Source: Caenorhabditis remanei
Lineage: Eukaryota; Nematoda; Chromadorea; Rhabditida; Rhabditidae
Length of the DNA: 64,000 bases
Assembly: GCF_010183535.1 (NCBI RefSeq)
Contig: NC_071332.1
Location: forward strand, 10,354,001 to 10,418,000
Direction: 5' to 3'
Shown here: piece by piece, positions 12,465 through 23,200 of the stretch
Layout of the letters: every line of letters starts with the position of its first letter
How positions within the stretch are numbered: the first letter of the stretch is position 1
Position numbers and translations under genes: made by a program
The notes under the pieces: generated by a model
What the model was told of the DNA's origin: nothing
The model's database searches: none
The model's input: only the letters and a program-made list of their open reading frames with translations

Positions 12465-14573
12465 TCAAATATTGCCGGCCAAATCAGTGAGCACTTTGTC
12501 TAGTTGTGGTGGAAGACAACACTCCATTTGAATATTGAAAAAAGTGCGAAATTTCATGAGTTCAGTTAGCCAGAATCGAATGTCGACTTGTAGAAGCGGT
12601 GGCAGATTAACCAGTGCACTGAGCTCTAGAGATTTCGGAACTTTTCCAATTCCTGATGGAGTTGTATTCGAAGTTTCCATTGGGTTTGTGCATCTGAAAG
12701 TGATTTATGATTGCTACAAGATACTGTTAGAAACACTAACCTTCCGTAGATGTATTCAAATATCTTCATGTTATCCACACCTCCTGGCCAAATCACTTTT
12801 CCATCCGTCTCCTGATATAAATTAGTAAAGAATATCGGTGGCGGTAGTGGTGCTTCGTAAGTATCCGAACTGTCAGACGGAGATTTGACTCCGATTCCCA
12901 TCTCCAACCAATGATTAACATATTTTGCAAAACTAAAATTGATTGGATCGGCACGGAGCATTGGGCATTCAATCAGATTGTAACGTTTGTTCGAGTCAGT
13001 CGTATCTGGAAATACGAAGAATTCATGGAAACGCTTCTGGCATCTAATGCATACTTTCCGATGAATCAGTTTTTGTTTTCGGAACACTGACACGCATTCC
13101 AGCTGCCAAACAGACGCCTTCTTCCCATGAATTAGCCTCAAGAATCAGTGGATATTGATCATGACGACGATTTGCAAATATGTAGGCAGAGATCGGAACA
13201 CCAACATCTGTTGACCACTTGGTTTTTTGCGGATTGAAACTTTGGATTTGATAGTCGGAAGTGGCTCCAGTGAGCAAGTTCGAGAGATTTTTCGGAGAGC
13301 CCATGTCGTCCATTTCATCATTTTCTGGACACAATGCATACATTTTTCCATTGTGCCAATGGATCCATACGGTTTTCTCGCTGAGTACTTCAACCTAGAA
13401 AAAATAGAAAGTTTGAAAAACCCGTGGAAGTGAACGATACCTTCCATCCCGCAGACTGTCCAGCTGGCAATTGAAGGCTTGTAACACTCATTAGGCCACT
13501 GTAGCACACATTGATTGTCTCGTTTTTCGAGTCTGAAGAGGAATACAAAGACGCAAAATAAGCCAAGTTCAGACAAAATAACATTCACTTACTGGTGATA
13601 GCCAAAATCGAAGCGTTCTCCGCTAGCCATCCTTTCTTTGTTCCAAGCCATGAAGCAGCATGAATTGAGAAAGTTTTTCCAAATCTTGGAGTTCTTCCGA
13701 ATGTATATCCATGAGACCAAATCTGTTGATCATCATGTTTCAGAACAATAAAACTTCCGATTGGAGTCTCAGTTGGGGGAGGGGTTACGATACGACGAAT
13801 TATTGGTCGGGGCATTCCAATTGAGTGGACGCTTCTCAAGAAGTTGGTGGTAGCAGCAATGCAATCCCATACACTTGACAACACTCTGAAATACGACAGA
13901 AACTACTAGACACCCGGTTTTAATCAAGTTTTTTTCACCTAAAAGTGGTTCTCAAATTCAGAACCAATACTGGATCATCAGTGATCTGAACCCCTACAAC
14001 CGCATGACGACTTCCAATCCATCCCATCGAGAAAGGCACCAGATACATAGTTCTTCCATTCATGCATCCGTTAAATCTTTTCTCTTTTGAAAAATCGAAA
14101 AGTTTCGTTGTCATATAATGAGAACTCAAACGGACATTTTCAGAATTTTCGCCTGAACTGGAATTCGACAATGCGCCTGGACTTGGGTTGACTGGATTCC
14201 CGGGATCAGCATCCATTCGATCTTTTGTGACGACGTGGACATCATCAAATCCAACATCGGAGATTTTCATATGAAGACGATCCAATGTTTTCAACTCTTC
14301 ACTCCCAAATTCGTTGGCAATGGCATCACGAAGTTCTTGTGCTTCGAAAACACTTCCATTACAAATACGAATTGCAGATGGAGTCATGAGTTGAACGCAT
14401 TCATTCAGAAAAATATAAACTTCTGGAGACAACCAAGAGAGATCTCCTTTGAGAACTGGAACTTGTCCGTAATTTGGGACAATCATGGTGTTGGATTGGC
14501 GAGGAACGATGAATTGGCAGACTTCATTGAGACGATCTCGAGTTTGGATACTTGGAAATTCTGAACGAAACAT
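12465..14573 (-). CDS. PEPCK-like protein lacking the P-loop (probable pseudoenzyme)
   Basis: Six exons (14573-13939, 13885-13593, 13532-13441, 13394-13092, 13036-12741, 12693-12465) encode 615 residues, close to the usual 620-640 of GTP-dependent phosphoenolpyruvate carboxykinase. Family landmarks persist along the whole chain: GCMNGRTMYLVPFSMG, GWLAENASILAIT, a SAGWKVEVL block, YPLILEANSWEEGVCLAAGMR, SFAKYVNHWLEMG and GKVIWPGG. The nucleotide-binding segment, normally PSACGKTNLA, is replaced by a GLMSVTSLQLPAG-type sequence, so the kinase P-loop Lys/Thr and the reactive Cys are gone. Intron phases all match, with no frameshift. It is therefore read as an expressed-looking but catalytically dead paralogue. 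It lies antisense between two serpins, and its 5' end faces the second. Confidence 0.85.
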
Positions 14574-15090
14574 TGATTGGTTGATTCATCTATTTACGCC
14601 GCAATACTATTCAGGTGACAGTTCAAACTCACTGCATGTTGGACAATCAGTCTCTTTCATCATTTTGAATAGAAAACTCTATTTCATGCAACCTGTCGAT
14701 CCTATCAAATTTATGGAAATACATTTCGTCTGAAAAAAACAAAAATATGGAGGAACAATACGGATGTCACGTAAGAATATGGATTTAATCAATTTTGGAA
14801 CAGTGTCACGTAACAAGTCAATTCAATTCTGAGTTCTATGTATTATCAAAACTTGCACTTTTGATTTTTGGATTCATCAATATCTCGCAGTTGTGCCTGA
14901 ACAGCTGACATTAGCCAGGGTCAAAAGAAATTGTGTTGTCGTACACATATTTCCAATCCAGAGATCTTTAAAGATCATTTTCTCTTTTTTTCGTGTGACC
15001 ACGCCACTTCTTTAGTTGAGCTATTCTTTGTCTTTTTTTCGCTCTTTCAATTCACTCAACAAGATAAGTTTATGACAAATTTTCTCAAGA
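14574..15090. other. Divergent intergenic region, PEPCK-like / serpin 2
   Basis: About 520 bp between the start codons of two divergent genes, so it must carry both promoters. A TTTTCTCAAG acceptor sits directly before the serpin ATG. I see no repeat or recognisable binding-site cluster. Confidence 0.4.
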
Positions 15091-16371
15091 ATGTCTCAAA
15101 TTCTTCATTCCACCACTGACTTTGGTCTGAACCTACTCCGGCAACACAACCTGAACGAGTCTCTTGTCTTCTCTCCACTTTCCTTAGCTCTGGCTCTTTC
15201 TCTTGTTCATTTGGCAGCAAGAGGAGAAACTAGAAATGAAATACGGGAGACTATTGCCAGCGGAAGTACCGAAGAACAGTATGAACAACATTTTTCGAAT
15301 ATCTCCACATCTCTCTCGGCCAACAATGAGAAGATTGAAATCAAAATTGCTAATCACATATTTCAAAGGTAAAGGAAGCGGATTGATGTTTATTTTTGAA
15401 TGATTACAGACTAGGTTTCTCAATAAAGCCACCATACCTGGCAAGTGTCCAAAACCTCTATAACGGAGGGACAACTGAACTCGACTTCTCAAATAAAGAA
15501 AAATCAGCTGGGATCATCAATGAATATGTTAGGGAAACTACAAAAGGTTCAATAAAAAGGATAATAGAACCTCATCAAATTTCTGGAGGTTAGTTGATTC
15601 TACTCTTTTTCGAATTAGATATCATATATCAGGTCTTGTTGCCGTTCTCATTAATGCTCTATACTTCAAAGCAAAGTGGAGAAATCCATTCTATCCACAA
15701 TCCACATCGAAAAGAACTTTCTACAGTTCCGCTGCTTCAAAGCGGGAAATCGATTTCATGCATGCCAGAAAAGTTTTCAGAAAGTACTCTGAAAATGATC
15801 AATTCGAAATTTTAACACTTCCCTATCAAGATGAGACTTTCACATTGAGCATTTTTCTTCCAATAAACATATTTGATTTGACAAACTTACTCAAAAAATT
15901 AGACTCTGTTACTTTCCAAAAACTTCTTTCCAATAGTACAAACACTTTTGTGAATGTGAGTTTCCGAAATTAAGAAAAAACTGTGAAACTCCTTTCCAGG
16001 TGGCGATTCCGAAGTTCAAGATTGAAACCGAATCGAAACTAAACGAGGCTCTCATGTCACTTGGTATCAAAACGGCATTCAGCAATTCCGCTGATCTTGG
16101 AAATATGGGAAATGGAATTTATGTTAATGAGGTTTTTCACAAGGCATTGATTGAGGTGAGAGACTGCAACTGGTCCAGTTTCAATCTTTCGAAAATTTAG
16201 GTCAACGAATCTGGAACAACGGCTGCTGCAACTACTAATGTAAATATACTTGTCTCCGGTTTAAGGATGTCAAACAGAACTAAAAAACCGATAGAATTCA
16301 TCGCAGATCATCCATTTCTTTTCGTCCTTTCGAAGGATAACAACCCAATCTTCCTTGGAATTTATAATTAG
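15091..16371 (+). CDS. Serpin, tandem paralogue with a single loop exon
   Basis: Intracellular-type serpin of 368 residues encoded by exons 15091-15368, 15410-15588, 15633-15955, 16000-16155 and 16201-16371. The first four exons have exactly the sizes of the common exons of the upstream serpin (278 coding, 179, 323 and 156 nt), so the two arose by tandem duplication. N-terminus STTDFGLNLLRQ, then SLVFSPLSLALALSL. The last exon starts VNESGTTAAATT, has the loop NVNILVSGLRM and ends with FIADHPFLFVL...IFLGIYN. The predicted P1 is Ser or the neighbouring Gly/Leu, quite unlike the basic sites of the first gene, so a chymotrypsin-, elastase- or cysteine-protease target is possible. Only one loop exon is visible. 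By remembered synteny this may correspond to C. elegans srp-8. Confidence 0.9.
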
Positions 16372-16731
16372 ATATTATCAAAATTTGAACTTTTCAACAT
16401 ATACTGTCTTAGAAACTATTTTGATTTCATTCTTAATTTGTACACGACAATTGGAGAAGAGAAATTAAAGCAATGAATGCAACTCTTATGTAAGCCACAA
16501 TAAGAACAAATGCAGTTTATGAAATACCAGTTTGTTCAAAAAGTGGACTCGTGAAGAAGATTCGAATCTAAATTTACCATCTCTTTCGAGATTTCTATCC
16601 GTGTGGCATGCTGACGTCTTCAGAGACAAAAGTTGTCATTTTTAGTAATCATCCGGTTTTTTCTTCCGAAACAAAAAGAACATCTGCCAATCTTAGAAAC
16701 TCATTCATTTCATTTTAACAGTTTTCGAAAC
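16372..16731. other. Short intergenic region
   Basis: About 360 bp holding the 3' UTR of the serpin (AATTAAAG near 16463) and the 5' flank of the next gene, which ends in a TTTTAACAG acceptor 11 bp before its ATG. Nothing else is visible. Confidence 0.4.
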
Positions 16732-17835
16732 ATGGGTATGCATTATTCTGTCAACACTGTCATTCTTTTTGTAGTTTTCGGAGGAAATGTTCTTTTGAAG
16801 AGAAATTTCGATACAAGAGTGAGTCCGTGTGGTTGTCATTGAGTCTGTATATATGTAAGTATCTTTCAGGACAATGTCGACGGATTACATCGTTCAGCAG
16901 AATGTGTTCAAGAAACAATTGAACCATTGATGGTAGGAAATCTCTGGCAGTTCTGGGACAGGTTTCCGTATGTCGTCAATAAATGTTCTCCATCACTAAA
17001 AGATGTCAAACTTGGAGAATTTCCAAACTCAGATGAATTCAAATATCACTTTCTTCCTCTTAGAAAACTTCCAAACTGTTCAATTATTTCACTTGGGATC
17101 GGGAAAGATGTGAAAGCGGAGAAGAAAATGAAAACTGTGTTGCCTGGTTGTCAATTCTATGGTGCAGATCCAGTCGATGAAGATAATAATGAACTGTTCT
17201 CAAGTTTCGGAAAGTTTTTCAATATGGCAGTTGGGGACAGAAATGGAAGTTTTCGGTCGTATGTTTTGGAGGAGATATACAGATATCAGGAGGTTCTCAC
17301 AATTGATCTCGCTACTTTTATCAGAACTAATGTGAGTGTCTCGGCAGTCAAAGTATCAAAATAATTCTTTTCCCAGATAAAACAACAAACAATTGATCAA
17401 CTGATGGTAGACATTGAACATGCTGAATACCCTGTGTTCCCATTTATTGAGGAAAAAGGACAATTAGATGATTGGGGTATTCATGTTTGTCAGGTATTCG
17501 TGTATTCTCATCTTAGGTTTACTAGTTTTGTTTTTCAGATCAACATTGAGATTCACAGTCCGACTGATGAGGATAGAGAAACATTCGCTAGCTTTTTGAG
17601 GAAAAACTTTGTGACACATCAATGGATTTTCGTCAATTCAGAGATCCACCCGTTCTTCAAACACATCAGGTAAGCACATAATGACTGAAACACTCTTAGA
17701 GCATTCTGGTTTAGGTTATTCATGGTAAATGGAAGAAATCGAGAATGTCTGAAGAGATATTTCCTAACGGATAACAAGAAAAGAGTTACGAGTAAGATGA
17801 GAGATGTTCATATTGAGGATCATCTTTTTCAGTAG
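16732..17835 (+). CDS. FkbM-type methyltransferase-like protein
   Basis: Five exons (16732-16818, 16870-17331, 17377-17493, 17539-17669, 17715-17835) give 305 residues. The N-terminus is hydrophobic (MHYSVNTVILFVVFGGNVLL), consistent with a signal anchor. CSIISLGIGKDVKAEKKM resembles SAM-binding motif I, followed by CQFYGADPVDEDN (motif II-like) and KFFNMAVGD. The C-terminal half carries VDIEHAEYPVFPF. This layout matches the large nematode family annotated with the FkbM methyltransferase domain, whose substrates are mostly unknown. AATAAACG at about 17913 could be the polyadenylation signal. Enzymatic activity is inferred only from the family. Confidence 0.85.
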
Positions 17836-18012
17836 GAAACATCAAAATTGAACATAAAATAGCAGTTCTTAACAATTTTTCTGATTTAGAGGATGTTTAG
17901 TTTATTTTGGAATCAATAAACGTTTTATAGAATTCTTCGTTAAATTTAGCAGAATCGAATAGTTTTCATATGAGTTTATTACAAAAATAAAAATAGCTGA
18001 AAGTATGATTTA

Positions 18013-19946
18013 TTATTGATAACACCCGTATTCAGAAGACCAGATTGGGTTTCTAAAGAAATGAAAAGTGAATGGATGAGTTGGTGGACCTGATATGTAT
18101 TCTGCATTTGTATGCATACATTTTGTATTTTTCCGTTGTGGTAATGTGCATTTCTCAGCATTTGGACATTCTTCCAGAGGTTTCCCATAGAATTGACTCA
18201 CAAAACATTGGAAAATGATTGGTGAATAGAAGTCTTCACTTGGGAGACTTGGTCCGACTCTCGAAATTTTTTTGTTGGTTTTCAATCTCAGAATATCGTC
18301 GTGAATTGCAATGACGTCATTCTGGTGAATAGTCTCGTTGAATATCCAGAAGCGAGGATTTCTGATATGCTCGAATTCTTTTGTTTTATTTTTCCAGACT
18401 GGATTTTTTACATGTATAATATGAGGAGAAGCGACATGAATTCTGGAAATGTGGGAGATGAATTCGAAAGCAGAAATCGAAATAGGTGACCTAGTGTTCG
18501 GATCTTCCCAATCACTTCCATGGATTCCAATGGAGTTGTGTAGTACAGGTTTAACGACCACTCGAAAAGATCTGGCAGAGGAAGTTCTCAAACTAGCAAC
18601 TAGCTCATGGAAACTGTATTCAGAGAGATTTGAAGCTGAAAATGTCTGATAAGCACCTCTGAAACATTCCTGAAGAATATTTAACTTACGGTTCAAGAAC
18701 TCATGTTCGACTTGTTTATAAACCAGAGAAGTTGCATTTGGTTTCTGTGCCCATATCGCATTGAATTCTTCTAAATATGTTGGATAGTGAACTGGAAACA
18801 GTAGGTCATTCATGTCGAAGAAGGCAATGTATTCTGCTGCTTCCTGGATTTTTGAAAAATTGTATTGTTTTCTTGTCTTGAACTAACCTTATATTGTAAC
18901 AAACAATCAGATGCTGCTCCTGCTTGATTTCTCAATTCTGTATTCAAATTCGGTTCGAAAAATTTGGATCCTGGCTGCTCGAATTTCATTCTGAGCCACA
19001 TTTCCATTGTGACATATCCTTGTCGTTCGTATTCTTTCATCAAATCAAAGTACTGATGAATAATAGAAGTGACATATATGTGCATGTGTCCTCCAAATCT
19101 GTAAACAAAGGAAATTATAAACGAAGAAAACAAATTCGATACCTATGAGCAGTGTGTGCGTGCATTATGAAAATTGGCCATTGTTCGGCAACGAATTGAG
19201 GTGAAACGCAGATGATTACAGGCTTCGGAGCAGTATACCGAGCTATTTTGAATGGAATCTGAAAGAATAAAATGCAAGGCGATGAGTGAACTCTTACTAC
19301 CTCTACTCGAGTTCCATTCGATTCTAATTCCAGCTTTGTCAAATTGTCCAAACTGTTTCCTGTGGCTACTGACGAAGCATATCGGCATTTATTATTGGAC
19401 TGGCTGAATCTTTTTTTGAAGAAAACAAACTGTAATCTGTACTTACGTCTGAGAAACAGCTAATCCAGATTCTGAATGAGTCTCATTAGATCCTACAAAG
19501 CTATACTCATAGTTTGAGCTATCAAAGTTGATTGAGTCTACAACCATATTTAACGCAATTGCATTTTCTCCAAGCCTTAAAATTATGATTCAAAATTTAA
19601 ACATTTAAAATAGAACTTACGATTTTGAAGTGGGATAAAAGTAAGCAGAAACAACAAATGCCTGGGACACCGATAGTTTTCGGGTCAACCGTTCTGATTC
19701 TTTGGACAATAAGTACTCTGAAATGGGCGGAGCAGTTGTCCCTTCCAGAATATCTACTGAATTTTCAGAATCCTGTCGTGTGAATCTAACCTTTGAATTC
19801 TTAGTGAAACTGTGAAGCAGATAGAAACAGAATAGAAAGACGAGAAAAACAAGAATCATTTTCTTACTTCCACTTCTTACATAAGTTAACTTTAAAGCTG
19901 TTTCTTGTTTTTCATCATTCAAAAACGGTAAGCTTTTTGACTTCAT
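18013..19946 (-). CDS. GT92 (DUF23) family glycosyltransferase, type II membrane protein
   Basis: Six exons (19946-19621, 19575-19447, 19409-19301, 19258-19143, 19098-18888, 18843-18013) give 573 residues. Residues about 30-50 form one transmembrane helix ([18 protein letters not shown]) after a short basic cytosolic tail, the type II topology of Golgi transferases. The catalytic region has [41 protein letters not shown] and then [15 protein letters not shown], the place of the family metal-binding acidic motif. Later come [10 protein letters not shown] and a Cys-rich tail. The acidic motif reads FDMND rather than the more usual D-x-D-D, so one acidic position is Asn. The likely role is transfer of a hexose such as galactose onto glycans, as for other GT92 members; the substrate cannot be told. 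Confidence 0.85.
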
Positions 19947-20246
19947 CGTGAATATGTGGAAAACAGAAAGACGTAGTGAAGGTCTTTTCTCGTGACCGGT
20001 TTAGAAGACTCCACAAAAATGAATCCGCTTCAGAATCTATCACGGATCGAAACGAACAAAGCCGTTGAAGATTGAGAAAGTAGATAACATGAGATGAACG
20101 GAAGAATTGAAAAGAGACGGTGAAGGTGAATTTGTGAAGTTTTTGAATAATTCTTTCCTACATTGGTTCTTTAATTCAGGATTTTTCAGTTTATATTATT
20201 AAAGTAGCGTTTATTTTGTTCAGAAACCAAAATTGAACAATGAAAA
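19947..20246. other. Short intergenic region
   Basis: Three hundred bp upstream of the GT92 gene and downstream of the chemoreceptor stop. It is A/T-rich, with no feature visible beyond what a promoter and 3' UTR would need. Confidence 0.35.
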
Positions 20247-23200
20247 TTAAAATACGGTGACTCTTTCAGTTGCATGAGCTCCCGTTGCAGTAGATATTTT
20301 TCTTATCGAAGTGGTTGTCACAGATTCTCTTTCCTTCCAAAACATAATCATTTGAATATATTCCTGTCGAATTTTCCGATTTGTACCAAACATTGTGAGA
20401 CTGTGGAAAGATACAAGGAAGATTAGAAAAGTTCGACTCTGAATTATCAGTAGTTTTTATTTTATATGAACTGAAATCATTTACAAGCTCATTCGACAGA
20501 AGCGAGTTTCCAGAAAATTGAAACATCATGTCTAAATTGAAAAATTGAACTAGAAGATTCGGAAATATGTGAAGAGTAGTGATGAGTAGTAAACTCTGAA
20601 AAACACGAAAGAGAGCAAATTGAGAGACTAGTCTTTCTTACTTTATCATAGCTGAATTTGTATTTCTTGAGACGATAAACTGTTGCAATACTAGCGGAAA
20701 TTCCAATAAAGGTGTCAATGATAGTCAATGATATAATTATTGTTCGATGAAGATTGAACGAAGAGATTCCTGAAAACCATACTTGTCACGGGCCGGGCCG
20801 GGCCGGGCCGGGCCGGGCCGAAATCAGGAAAAATCTCGGCCCGGCCCGGCCCGGCCCGGCCCGGCCCGGCCCGGCCCGGCCCGGCCCGGCCCGTGGCCCG
20901 GCCCGGCCCGCTCGGCCCGTTTCGAAACATTTTTTCAAAACATTTTGAGTTTTTGATTTTTTTTTGGAAATTTTTTGAAAAAAGTATAGTTTTCGAATAA
21001 ACATTTAAAATTGAATCAAAATGTGAATATGTAATGATAATTTAAGCATTTTTACTGTTTTTTTTCGAAAAATTTCAAAAAAAAATTGGTAAAAATGGGT
21101 ACCCATTTTTGAATCCGGGCCGACCGGGCCGGGCCGGGCCGAGAGAAATTTCGGCCCGGCCCGGCCCGGCCCGTGGCGGCCCGGGCCGGGCCGGGCCGGG
21201 CCGGGCCGGGCCGACGGGCCGAGCCGGGCCGGCCCGATTTTTGACAAGTATGCTGAAAACCAAATTGTAGAAATTTGACTGGAAAACAAAGTATGCCTGT
21301 TCTTGAATACTGACTAGGGAATGACTTACACATAGGTTGGAGATACACAACATGACCCATATCGCTGGAAAGCTGACGTTTCCCTGATTCCGAATCTATA
21401 TTCAGTTTTTGCAGTGGCCCTCCCAGTTTTGAGAAATTCGGCTCCAAAGTTAGGGTAAATTTTAGTGCTCAAACTCAAGTTGTCAACCCGCGTGTTGCCC
21501 TAACGCGTAAACCCATTCGGGGAATAGTTGAATCAGCGGTTGAATGGTCGAGGGGGTTACAGGTGTGGTAGTAGGTGGAGACTCTATGGTTCGACTCCTT
21601 GCCTTTTTTCCTTCCTTTTTTCTTTTTTGTAATCCTCGTTTTTGGGTTCCATGGTCATCACAGTGTGTCAGAATTCGGTTTTTGATGCTTTCCGAGGTTA
21701 TATTGACTTACTACGACGTTTTAAGAAAAAAAATTTTTCAAGAAATTCAACTTTTCTGTGACCAAGTCCATGGTGGGCAGTCGGAATTTTTTTTTGAAAA
21801 ATTTCCGTTAAAAGTTAGAAAAACAATAGAAAATGCGTTTTTTATTAGATTCCATCATGTTCACATAATAGAGATCTACTACGACTTTAACTTCGAATCA
21901 CCACATATGAAGCAGAGCTTCAAAAAAGTATATACCAGAGTAACAAGACAAGTTAACTTTGGAAAAAATAATTTTTATACCTTGCTATAACAATTTCTAT
22001 TGTTTTTCTAACTTTTAACGAAAATTTTTCAAAAAAAAATTCCGACTGCCCACCATGGACTTGGTCACAGAAAAGTTGAATTTCTTGAAAAATTTTTTTT
22101 TCTTAAAACGTCGTAGTAAGTCAATATAACCTCGAAAAGCATCAAAAATCGAATTCTGACACACTGTGATGACCATGGAACCCAAAAACGAGGATTACAA
22201 AAAAGAAAAAAGGAAGGAAAAAAGGCAAGGAGTCGAACCATAGAGTCTCCACCTACCACAGGTAGTTGGCGTGCGGACCGCATGCGGATTCAGTTCTATT
22301 TTCCGCCCGTATAGAGTCCGCGGCGGAATTATGGCCCGCTACGGACTGTAGATGGACGCAGTGTGGACTTCGGGAAAAGAGGAGGAAGTGGGCGGCAGGC
22401 GTCCGCGCGCGGACTCAGCGCGGACCGTATATGGATTGGCGAAATAGTCCGTATGGACTGGCCGCGGCGGCCGCTTGCAGCAGCTCTTCCGAAGCTCTCG
22501 GACTCCTCTCGGATAATGATAATTTTATTATCATTTACGGAGTTTTAACGTTTCTTTCCCTATTTTTCGAAAGTTTCGCCTTTCTTTATGTTTTTTATAT
22601 TGAAATTTCTTTTAATTAATTTTTTTCGTGAAAAATTCTCGCATTTAACTGTGAATGATCGAAAATTTAGTATGTTTTCAGTCAGTCCGTTGGCCCCAAG
22701 AAGAGAAGAAGCGGCGATAGCTGAAATGGAACCAATTCTTCGATTTCCTCAAAGGTTTGTGATAGTATTCAACATTCTCTATTCAAAATAAATTTTTTCA
22801 GTGAGGAAATTCGATAAAATTGGCCGGAACTCCTTCTCAAACATGACATCTGTATTTGTTCGGAGGAGGAACCCTTTTTCGAAAGTAAGTTAACTGAATA
22901 AATATATTTTATTCCGCAATTAATTGATTTTTTTCAGAAATACAAAGGGAAAAACGGAAATCAACGACTGGAAATTGCTTCTACGACAATTGGATTTCGA
23001 TTGATTTCAAGGACACGACTGGCGGACAAACTTGTGATTTCTATGTCTAATTTGCTATGTTTTCATCTTATTTTCATTATTTTCAATGTTCCTTTTTATC
23101 TTTCTTTAAATAAAATAGTAATTTTATCACTAATCTTCCTTCTTAAATGACGATCTCAACCGGGAAACAAAAGTAGGGAAGGGGCTGGCGGTGGGAGGGA

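Noticed and set aside
18658..18690. A 31-bp intron in the GT92 gene (GTAAGT...TTTCAG)
   Set aside because: Too short for a worm intron, and the frame reads through it with family-like sequence; treated as coding.
20790..21240. rRNA or bacterial contamination suggested by high GC
   Set aside because: The GC is confined to simple pentamer arrays; flanks are typical worm DNA and exons of the chemoreceptor.
20754..21447. Gly/Pro/Ala/Arg-rich reading frames over the GGCCCG arrays
   Set aside because: A pentanucleotide array keeps all frames open and yields GPGRA-type repeats on both strands; this is a repeat artefact.
21544..22283. Matching frames on both strands encoding the same peptide (CNPRFWVPWSSQ...)
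   Set aside because: Explained by the fold-back palindrome; the same DNA is read twice in opposite directions, with no transposase motif.
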